Source of the DNA: Campanula takesimana
Lineage: Eukaryota; Streptophyta; Magnoliopsida; Asterales; Campanulaceae
NCBI GenBank assembly: GCA_026119855.1
Contig: JAOWBW010001912.1
Coordinates: 98,893 to 162,892 of the forward strand
DNA: 64,000 bases
Direction of reading: 5' to 3'
Positions 54,961 through 64,000 of the stretch are shown here, one piece after another (within the stretch, counting starts at the first letter, position 1; every line of letters starts with the position of its first letter). The translations under genes were made by a program, and so were the position numbers. Below the pieces are notes generated by a model. It was given only the letters and a program-made list of their open reading frames with translations, was not told the DNA's origin and did no database searches.

Positions 54961-54961
54961 C

Positions 54962-55162
54962 TGTAAGGATCCCGCCCCCGTGCGCGAACGGGTGCGGAAA
55001 ACCGAACACGGTTATCACTCACTCAAAAAAACATAACGGAGTCGCCACATTTGTTAATTATTTAACCCAACAAATGGAAAGGTTAGAGATTCTATTAGTT
55101 CGAAGGTCAGGTTACGCCTTGGGAAGAGTTTTACGTCACCCAAGTCGCCTCGGATAAGACCA
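54962..55162 (-). mobile_element. Right (5') LTR of the Tat/Ogre-like element, interrupted
   Basis: It matches 37265-37464 nearly base for base, starting TGTAAGGATCCCGCCC, until the SIRE-type insertion at 55163. The remainder should lie beyond the window's right edge. Confidence 0.85.
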
Positions 55163-56616
55163 TGTTGGGTATGCCCACGCAAATCTCAGTTTTAATGTAA
55201 TAGAATTTATTAGATTTGATTGATCCATCACCTAAGTTTTATTTCATGGACTTTAGACCCACATGTAAGAAGTATTTACACTTCATTTTTTAAGTTGTCC
55301 ATTGTTATAGAATAGGCTTAGAAATAGGGCAAGAAGATCAAGTTTCAAGAAAAATCACTCAGTGAGTTTGAGCCACGCTTATGCGCCTCCTGCGCCACGC
55401 GCCACGCGCCTTTTACATTCGCGCCATGCGCCATTTAGAGCGCGCGCATAAGGATTTCTTCATAAGCTATGTTTCGCGCCTCTGCGCCCCTTGATTTAAG
55501 CGCACGCTTCTGTGCGCCTCTTGGCTCAATGCGCCTCTTGGCTCAATGCTCCTCAACGTGTTTATTCAACACTCAGTGATTTATTGAAGACTCGAAGACT
55601 TGAAGAGAATTCAAATTACGCCAATAATCCAACGGTGGTTAAAAGATGCATATGCGCCTAATCTATTGACACGTGTCCACAACGGTCACATTTATGTTGA
55701 GTGTCAAAATGGCCATAATATATGCATGCTCCAATCAACGAGCGACAGCTCATCTTATCCACAAGGATTTCCAACGGCTAGTTTTTTGAAGTTCACTATA
55801 AATACCCATAACTTCAACATTTTGAAGTTGCTGAGTTTTGCTAAGAATTTCAAGAATTTCTCTCTCAAAGCATTTGTTGAAGATTTGAAGATTGCCTTCG
55901 TTTTTCCAGATTTCTCAAGAACATCTTCATACCTTCATCCTTAGCCCAGATCTTCAAGCCATAACACTTTAGTTTCTTGTGCTCTCCATCTCAAAGATCT
56001 AAAGAGCCTTGATACTAAACACACACGCACCTCTTTAAGTTTGATCATTTAGATCCATCTTTTAGAGATACACCGGTTATTGTTTTGGATTTGTTCTTTC
56101 ATAGTTATAGATCTTGAGTTAGTGTATTAGCTCAAACATTGTAATTTGTAACACTCACTCATTATATAAGATCTCCATTAGAAATCCAAGACTAACCATC
56201 TTGGTAGAGGACGTAGATCTTTCATTGATCGAACCTCTCCAAATAGCTTGTGTTATTATCTTGTCATTTCTTTCAAGTTATTATTTTCACTCACTATTTG
56301 CTTGTTTACTCATTGTAGATTGATTGAACTGAATTGTGTTGTGTTGTTATATCATTTGACTTAGTTCCTTATTTCAACCACTTTGAGCCAAAATACTTAG
56401 AGTGTGTGTGCGCCCCTTTATCACACTTTGCGCCTATTTTCATTACTAAATTCCGCTGTGCATTTCACTCACTCACTTAGGCGCATTTCATAACGCTTAC
56501 TTGATAAAGTGCGCATTTGCAATTGAGTTTTTCAAGGGTACGAAAAGAATTTTAAAACAGCTATTCACCCCCCCTCTAGCTATTTTTCATACCCTTGTTG
56601 CCCTTTGGGACCAACA
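55163..56616 (+). mobile_element. 5' LTR of the SIRE-type element
   Basis: The 1,454-bp LTR starts TGTTGGGTATGCCC and ends TTTGGGACCAACA. It is homologous to the solo LTR at 12166-13591. It is studded with 'gcgcc' words (55380-55560). TATAAATA at 55797 is a candidate TATA box. Confidence 0.9.
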
Positions 56617-56618
56617 AG

Positions 56619-56630
56619 TGGTATCAGAGC
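56619..56630 (+). promoter_or_regulatory. Primer binding site of the SIRE-type element
   Basis: TGGTATCAGAGC 2 nt after the LTR, matching initiator tRNA-Met. Confidence 0.9.
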
Positions 56631-56690
56631 TAACACCTTTATAAAACATTTTTCGTTTTTCAAGCTTAACAGCTTGGGTGCCGATTCTAA

Positions 56691-59600
56691 ATGGCAAACT
56701 CAAAACCTATGGCAACTGCAAACTACACTCACGTTCCGGTCTTTGATGAAGATCATTTTGACGTGTGGAAATTCAGCATATTGACTCATCTCAACTCAAT
56801 CGATGAAAGGCTCCATGACACCGTCGTTTATGGACCTTATATTCCGATGAAGGCGAATCCAAATCCACGCACCAACGCTGCCCAACCTACAGTTCTCAAA
56901 CCAAGGGAAGAATGGACCGAGGAAGAAATTAGAAGAGTTGCAAATGATGGCAAAGCAAGAAATATTCTTCTAAGCACTCTAAGCACGGCTATAAAACAAC
57001 AAGTCATGCATTGTGCTACTGCTAATGAGCTATGGGATGCTATTGAAGAGCACATAGAAGGAGACACGGTTTGCAAGGAGAACAAGAAATACGAAGTTCA
57101 AAAGAGGTTCAACAATTTCTCTCAACTCCCCGGTGAAAACTTAAGGCAAACTTATGAACGCTACTGTGAAATTATCAATCTATGTATTTCACTTGGCATG
57201 AAGTTTACCAACAAAGATTTGAATGTAAATTTTCTACAAGCTTTTGGATCAAGATACCTACATAAATCTAGCGCTCTTGAAGACGCTGGAACTTTAGATG
57301 TTTGGACGTTAAGGAACCTATATGCAAATCTCAAAGTTTACGAACTCAAACTCCAACGAATCAGCGAAACTGAAGGAAAGTCAAAATCTATGGCTATGAT
57401 GGCACACAGAGAAGCTGCGCCTACACCTGCGCCTACTCCTGCGCCTGTACAAGATGAGAAAAGCTCCGATCCCAAAATTTCTACTTCTGAGCTATTAGAC
57501 ATGGATGATGAAGACTTCGAATTATTTGTGAAGAAATTTCAAAAATTCAGAAAATTCTCAAGACCCGGCTCAACCAACAAATTTCAAGGATCTACCAGCA
57601 AAGCTCCTCAAAAGTTTTCAAGGAGCAGTGATTCAAAAAGAAAAGAAGATCTTGTTTGTTTTAATTGCAGGAAACCCGGACATTTTGCATCAAGCTGCCC
57701 GATTCCCAAATTTGAATATATGCAGAAGAAGAGCAGCCATACTCCCAAATTCACTCCCAAGTTCACTCGTCACAAGGGAATGGTTGCTGAAGAAGAAGCA
57801 CCAGCAAATGAGCACAACACTTGGATTGAAACAGACTCCGATGAGAGCGATGAAGATTCCGATGATGGACTCGTTTGTTTGATGGCAAATGATGATGAAG
57901 TTGATGCTTATGATTCTGATGATGACTTCTCCAAGGATGTTCCCGATATGAATGCCTTGAATAAACCTATCAAGAAATCTGCAGGTTTTCAAGAAGTGAA
58001 AAAGAAGAAAGGACCAACCATTAGCGAGCTCGTTGAACAAGGATTTCTCACTTCAGCTCAAAACGATGGTGGATTGTTATTCTCACGATGTGATCTTGGA
58101 GCAAGGAACAAATTGAGAAAATGAGCATACATTAGACCACAGGTTGAACCAACTGCTCCAATCTCCAAAATTAATGATGATGAAGTGATTGCTGAACAAG
58201 AAAAATTGTTCAAAAAGGCTGAAAAGGTAATCACTAGATTTGATAGTATGAAGGAAGCTTTAGCACTATCATGTGATGAAATTTCCCAGCTTAAGACCGA
58301 GAAATCTCTACTTAAATCTGAACTCACCCTCCTTAAGGAGCAGATAAAGAGCATGACTCCTCTTACTGTTAAAAACACTTTTCTAACAGAACAAAACTCA
58401 CTTCTTAAAGTTCAAAACGATGAATTGGTTGCTCAAATTACTGATCTTAAAAAGATTACAAATGAGTGGTCCAATTCTCGTGTCACTATGGAGAATATGT
58501 TTGAGTCCCAAAAAGTCAGTGGTGATAAAAGTGGCTTGGGATTCTCATCAACTAGTGACAACTTTAAATGTGATGTCTGTGCTGAAAGAGATAGTGAATT
58601 TACCAACCAACAAACTTTTGAAATTTCCAAGGAAAAACATTCTAATTCAATGGGTAAAGGACAGGAAAAAGTCAAGAGACAAACATTCCATTATGTCTAC
58701 CCAACGAAGCAATTTGGGAAAGCTAATGGGAAAGATATAGCTACAGATGAACCATCTCCTAGCAAAATCATTCTTGAAAATAGGCGCGCTCCTTCTCCGA
58801 GTGCTCATTATGCGCCTAAGAGCCACGCGCCCCATCGCCGTACGCCTCCTAGCCCTATGCGCCCTCCGAGAAAAAGCGCTCCAAAATTTCAAAAGAAAGA
58901 TTTTGTTAAGGCTAGTTCATTTGACCCAAATAAGAATGCCATCCCCAAGAAAAGTAAAGAGTTTGTGAAAACTCATGTGATTGGTGGCTTTCATCATTGT
59001 TCCATTTGTGATTGTTCAGGACACAAGGCCGTGGAATGCCTTTTGCGATTCACTCCCAATGCCAAAGGACGTAAAAATCCTAAGGTCAAGCAAGAGTGGG
59101 TTGTCAAAAGTTGCTAACCCTAGGACCCAAAAGGAATAAAGGGGACCTGCTTAAATGTCTATATTTCAGGTTCTTTGTTTCATGGCTGGATCTTCAAAAG
59201 CTAGAAATTATGAATGGATTCTCGATAGTGGGTGTTCAAGACACATGACTGGAGATGAATCCTTATTAGAAGATGTCCATGAAGAAAGAGGTCCCTCCGT
59301 AACATTTGACGACAATAACAAAGGTCAAGTTGTAGCATATGGAAAGCTCAAGAAAGACAAAGTGTGCATTGAAAGAGTCTCACTCGTCGAAGGGCTCAAG
59401 CACAACTTATTATCCATATCTCAATTCTGCGACAAAGGATTAGAATGCCATTTCACTTCAACGCAATGTCTTATCAAGAATGGCAAAACTGGAGCTATCT
59501 TACTCACGGGATATCGTAAGACAAATATTTATATTATTGATTTCCATAGTATGAACTCTAGTACTAATCTTTGTTTTGTAGCAAAAAGTGTGAACGAAAA

Positions 59601-62479
59601 TAGTTGGCTGTGGCACAAGCGCTTAAGTCACTTGAACTTCAAGTATCTATCTAAACTGAGCAGGAATAATCTTGTCAAAGGAATTCCCAAGGTTGCTGAT
59701 CATCATGACAAAAAGTGCGTCGCATGTCAACTTGGCAAACAACCGAAGCAGTCATTTTCAAGCAAGTCTAATCCTTCAAGTACAAGATGTTTGCAACTGC
59801 TTCACATTGATCTATTTGGACCAGTTTCCACCGCAAGCATTCGAAGAAACAAGTATACTCTAGTTGTGGTGGATGATTATTCAAGATATACATGGGTAGA
59901 GATGATGATTACAAAAGATGATTGTTATGATATTCTCACTACCTTATTTCGACTGCTCCAAACCCAAAAGAAGATGACATCGTTAGTGTTCGATCCGACA
60001 ATGGAACAGAATTCAAAAACAACGGTGTTGCTCGATATTGTGAAGATCATGGGATAGATCACAACTTTTCAACCGCCGGAGTCCCTCAACAAAATGGCGT
60101 TGTTGAACGAAAGAATAGAATGTTGATTGAAGCGGGAAAGACGATGATAGCTGAAGCTAAACTGCCTAAGTACTTTTGGGAAGAAGCTATCAACACTGCA
60201 TGTTTTATTCAAAATCGTTCCCTCATCAACAAACTTCACAACAAGACTCCGTATGAACTTTGGCGTGGTAGAACTCCCAACATTGCATTCTTCAAGATCT
60301 TTGGTTGCAAATGTTATATCCTCTACAACGGAAATGAACATAGAGGTAAATTCGATGCCAAAGCCGACGAAGGCATTTTTGTTGGGTATGCCAAACACTC
60401 TAAAGCTTTTCGTGTTTTTAATAGAACTACATTAGTGATAGTTGAATCTGTACATGTTACATTTGATGAACATTCTCTCCTTGAGCCACATTTGGCTCCA
60501 AATGTTGCTGATGATTCTATTGAGCTAAATGATACATGTGCTCCTATTTATGTTGCGCCCACTCAAAATCAGAATTTATCAACTCAAGGAAATCCATCTA
60601 CATTAAATGCGCCTAATTCAATGTATAATGCGCCTGGTGAATCATCTATTGCGCCTCACTCAAATGATGCGCCTCATAATTCCTCTCACGCGCCTATTTC
60701 TACTGCTGCATCTGGTGTAAACCCAAATTTCAATTCTGAGCCAGTTCAACCCCCAAATTTCAATGACTTTGAATCTGGCGAAGATGTACCTATTGAAGAC
60801 CTTCAAGTTTCTACGACTCAACCTAACTTACCTCCTAAAATTCGTGAAGTTAGAGGTCACCCAATTGCTAATATCATCGGTGATCTACAGGTTGGTGTTC
60901 GTACAAGGAGAGCTACAAACTTTGATGCTTACACTGCTTTTATCTCTCAAATTGAACCGAAGAAGGCTGATGAAGCGCTCCAAGATCCTAATTGGGTTGT
61001 TGCAATGCAAGAAGAACTCAATCAATTTGAACGATGCAAGGTTTGGACTCTAGTTCCAAGACCAAATGATCATGGAGTGATTGGTACAAAATGGGTGTTC
61101 AGGAACAAGATGGATGAGAATGGAACCATCACGAGAAACAAAGCAAGATTGGTTGCACAAGGCTATAGGCAAGAAGAAGGAATTGACTACGATGAAACTT
61201 TTGCGCCCGTAGCAAGACTTGAAGCTATCAAATTATTTCTAGCTTACGCCACTCACAAAAACTTCAAGTTATATCAAATGGACGTGAAGAGCGCGTTTCT
61301 AAATGGTGAACTCCAAGAACAAGTCTATGTTGCTCAACCACCTGGGTTTGAAGATTCACAATTTCCAAATCATGTGTACAAACTCCATAAAGCTTTGTAT
61401 GGACTCAAACAAGCACCAAGAGCATGGTATGATACACTATCAAAGTTTCTCATCGAAAAAGGCTTCACTCGCGGTAAAATCGATACAACTCTTTTCATTG
61501 CCAAACATAATGGTCATAAATTACTTCTTCAAATTTATGTCGATGATATTATATTTGGTTCAACTAATGAATTGTTGTGCAAGCGTTTTGAGAAACTAAT
61601 GAAGAGCAAGTTTGAAATGAGCATGATGGGAGAACTCACATTCTTCCTCGGGCTTCAAATCAAGCAAATGAGTGAAGGCATCCTTATCAATCAAGCCAAA
61701 TACACAAAGGACTTAATCAAGAAGTTTGGACTTGAGAACGCTAAAGCATACGATACTCCAATGGCCACCGGCAACAAACTCGACAAAGATCTAAAAGGTA
61801 ACGTGTTGATCAAACGCTCTATCGAGGTATGATTGGCTCACTCCTTTATCTTACTGCTAGTAGGCCCGATATTATGTTTAGTGTTTGTGTTTGTGCTCGT
61901 TATCAATCCGACCCTAGAGAAGCACACTTAATTGCTGTGAAACGTATTATAAGATATCTCTCTGGCACTGTTAACCTTGGACTTTGGTACACCAAAGATT
62001 CGAACTTTAAACTTGTAGGTTACTCAGATGCGGATTATGCAGCGTGCACAATTGATAGGAAAAGCACTCGTGGCACCTGTCATTTCCTCGGATATCGACT
62101 TGTGTCATGGGCAAGTAAGAAACAAGCTTCTGTATCTGTTTCAACAACCGAAGCCGAATATATCGCTGCAGGAAGTTGTTGTTGTCAAATACTTTGGATG
62201 AAGCAGCAATTGGTGGACTATGATATCATCGAAGAAAATTGTCCCATCTACTGCGACAACACATCAACAATTACGGTTTCTGAAAATCCTGTCATGCACT
62301 CAAAGACCAAGCACATCGACATCAAATATCACTTCCTCAAAGACCACGTGGAGAAAGGCAATATACATTTGGAACACGTGGGAACCGACTATCAAATCGC
62401 CGATATTCTAACAAAAGCACTTGACGCGAAACGGTTCATGTTTTTGAGAGGTGAAATGGGTATGCTTGAACTCAACTAA
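56691..62479 (+). pseudogene. SIRE-type gag-pol, broken by one stop and three frameshifts
   Basis: Gag starts at ATG 56691 and has a CCHC knuckle (CFNCRKPGHFASSC, about 57657). An in-frame TGA at 58122-58124 interrupts it. The same frame continues through a long coiled coil (58185-58450) and a second knuckle (CSICDCSGHKAVEC, about 58999) to 59117. The frame then shifts. Protease (WILDSGCSRHMTG, about 59215), pre-integrase (WLWHKRLSHLNFKYL) and integrase start lie in 59155-60057. A second shift occurs near 59970, inside the integrase core. 60120-61832 carries the integrase end and reverse transcriptase (YVDDIIFGS, about 61539). A third shift lies near 61800. 61829-62479 carries RNase H (STTEAEYIAAGSCC, about 62141). 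All domains are recognisable in copia order, but the product cannot be made as one protein. Confidence 0.92.
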
Positions 62480-63286
62480 ATTCAATATAGTTTTGACAAT
62501 ACTAATAATTTTATGTTTTTGTTGAGTTATGAGTATATTAGGTACAAATGATTAAATCAATTTCTCAAAGTTTCAAAGAAACTATGCGCCATCTATGCGC
62601 CTTACTAACTGCGCGCCCATCCCTCATTTTCTGCGCGCACAATCCATGCGCGCCTATCAATCCATGCGCTTAAAACGCTTATGTGCCCTTAAACATCTCT
62701 TATGCGCCTTGATGAATAATGCGCCTAATGAGTATGCGCCTTGCTGAAGTAATGCGCCCCTTCATGCGCGCATTAACTATTGCGGCTCAATCATTTCTCA
62801 AAATTCAATTTCAATGATTGAACGTATTAAATACACAAGTACCAGGTATGTTTATTGCTGTTCATTTATTATAGGAATCTATGTCTTTGACACATCCTTA
62901 ATTGTTCAAGGGTACTTGTGCAATTAAATTTTTCCCTCGTTTTACGCTTTTCGAAAAATTTATTTTCTGGGATATATTTCTTGCAACCCAAACTTTACAC
63001 CAAAATAGATGTTTTTGGTGTTTGTACAAAAATTAGTCAAAATTGCTCATACACTTAAAGGAAAGTGGAGCAGTTTTTCAAAACCCTAAATGTCACATCA
63101 TGACACTTTAGGTCATTCAGCCATTAATGCCCTTCAAATCCCAAAAATCCCTCATTAATGAACGTCCTTTTTGTCATGATGAGCCGCCATTTTTCAAAAT
63201 CCTCATAAATGCCATCCTTTCAACTTCCCATCTTTTTAAATTTTTGACTGTATTTTTTCATATCTGTGCAAAATTTAAACCTAACC
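62480..63286 (+). other. Post-pol spacer of the SIRE-type element
   Basis: No ORF is seen. The stretch 62584-62790 is crowded with 'tatgcgcc'/'gcgcgc' words like those in the LTR. Confidence 0.65.
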
Positions 63287-63467
63287 TATATATTCATCTC
63301 ACCTTTCACTCCCTCCTACCAACTCTCCTCTCTCTCTCTCTCCCCGTCTCTCTCTCTCCCAGACTCGTATCTCTCTCTCTCCATCTTCATTTTTCTTCTT
63401 CATTTTCTATATATACATAAATTTTATGGGTCCTAAGAAAGCATCAACATCTACACAAGACGAAATG
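63287..63467 (+). promoter_or_regulatory. Possible internal promoter and first exon of a third ORF
   Basis: TATATATT at 63287-63294 is followed by a CT-rich leader (63300-63400) and ATG at 63426. The frame MGPKKASTSTQDEM ends exactly before GTATGA, a possible 5' splice donor at 63468. SIRE-lineage elements often have an extra ORF downstream of pol. A spliced third gene with its own promoter is inference; the second exon would lie beyond the window. Confidence 0.4.
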
Positions 63468-64000
63468 GTATGAACTCTCAATCCTTAAACTCTTTATTTC
63501 TGAATATTTTTTTTCCGTCATTTTAGTGCTTTTTCGTCATTGTCATATCCGATTCTTTTTCCTTTTGATTTATCTTGTTTCGATGATCCGTTTTCTATAT
63601 CGTTTGTTGGGTTGTGTTCCATTCATGATTTCGAATCTTTTAAATCCAACTTTCAACGATCAATGCTTTCTTTGTTACAAATCTGAATTTCTGTTTTCAG
63701 ATTTTTCAAATTTTTTCGGTCATTCTTTTGATCATTGTGCTTCATTTGTTCATATTGTTTTGTTTACATATTTAGATTCCTTGTTGTCATGCGGTCATTT
63801 TGATATATTATTTGTCTAGTTTGGTGAAGTTTCATGATTTTCGTGTTCTTGGTGTTCTTCGAGCATTCAAGGGTCGTTCTTCGTGTTCTTCGTCATTCTT
63901 GCATGTTTTGGTCTCTTAAAATTTTCTATCGTGTTTTCAAAAATTTGAACTTTTTGATTTTCATTTCTTTCATTGTATACTTGTTGTTTTGTTTTTGCTA
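63468..64000 (+). other. T-rich DNA after the possible third-ORF exon
   Basis: No exon is recognised. The strong T bias fits a plant intron. The small open frame at 63526-63819 lacks recognisable features. Confidence 0.4.

Larger units (their letters stand above)
37265..64000 (-). mobile_element. Tat/Ogre-like gag-only Ty3-gypsy element with two nested copia elements
   Basis: The element lies on the minus strand. Its 3' LTR is at the left (37265-39024), its 5' LTR starts at the right (from 54962), and a PBS lies just inside (54960-54943). gag is in two parts (52819-52307 and 43815-42865), separated by the copia insertion 43816-52301. The right LTR is interrupted at 55163 by a SIRE-type element whose other end is outside the window. 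I find no protease, reverse transcriptase or integrase on the minus strand, so this is a non-autonomous, gag-only element that would need enzymes from a relative. Tandem arrays fill its 3' and 5' non-coding parts. The right boundary given is the window edge, not the true end. Confidence 0.75.
55163..64000 (+). mobile_element. SIRE-type Ty1-copia element, 3' end outside the window
   Basis: The 5' LTR (55163-56616), PBS, broken gag-pol (56691-62479) and a long post-pol region with a possible third ORF are visible; the 3' LTR is not reached. The gag with a coiled-coil extension and second zinc knuckle, plus extra sequence downstream of pol, fits the SIRE/Maximus lineage. It is inserted in the right LTR of the Tat/Ogre-like element; the left flank is gacca. 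Confidence 0.85.

Overview
This is nuclear DNA from a eudicot plant. It is AT-rich, its genes carry GT-AG introns, and it is packed with plant-type transposable elements: Ty3-gypsy Tekay and Tat/Ogre-like elements, Ty1-copia including a SIRE-type element, MULEs, hATs, Helitrons and Stowaway-like MITEs. I cannot name the species. There are no operons, ribosome binding sites, CRISPR arrays or prokaryotic signals, and I found no tRNA or rRNA gene.

Layout. Bases 1-3874 are the 3' end of a Tekay-type chromovirus: the end of pol with integrase and chromodomain, then a 2.1-kb LTR. Bases 3875-9006 hold an eroded Helitron (helicase remnant and a 3' terminus), split by a 2,980-bp MULE with 280-bp terminal inverted repeats and a 10-bp target duplication. 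Two hAT-type elements follow, each with a perfect 8-bp target duplication. One (9033-9821) carries a complete arabinogalactan-peptide gene. The other (9908-11235) carries the first two exons of a CutA1-like gene. Bases 12166-13591 are a solo copia LTR. Bases 13740-19054 are a long MULE-like composite containing nested MULEs and repeated Helitron ends. It stops 15 bp short of the TATA box of the main host gene.

The main host gene is a plant nucleolin (19195-25766, 18 exons, about 634 residues). It has acidic repeats, two RRMs, a GAR tail and a telo-box promoter, and its introns hold MITEs and a small Helitron. Bases 25767-34560 are non-coding and consist of MULE-derived inverted-repeat elements, MITEs, LTR fragments and diverged tandem repeats. 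A short single-MYB (RADIALIS/SANT-like) gene lies at 34690-35058 with a MITE directly behind its stop codon.

From 37265 to the window end is a nested retrotransposon complex. The host is a minus-strand Tat/Ogre-like element with gag but no visible pol. An apparently intact, very young Ty1-copia element (43816-52301; LTRs of equal length, one 1,318-codon gag-pol ORF, 5-bp target duplication) is inserted in its gag. A degenerate SIRE-type copia element (55163 to beyond the window) is inserted in its right LTR. The SIRE element has one in-frame stop, three frameshifts and, downstream of pol, what looks like a separate promoter and first exon of a third ORF.

How the parts relate. The two ordinary host genes are nucleolin (ribosome biogenesis) and the MYB-like factor. 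Everything else is mobile DNA that has landed near them, broken other elements, or picked up host sequence. Exact target duplications date many of the insertions relative to one another.
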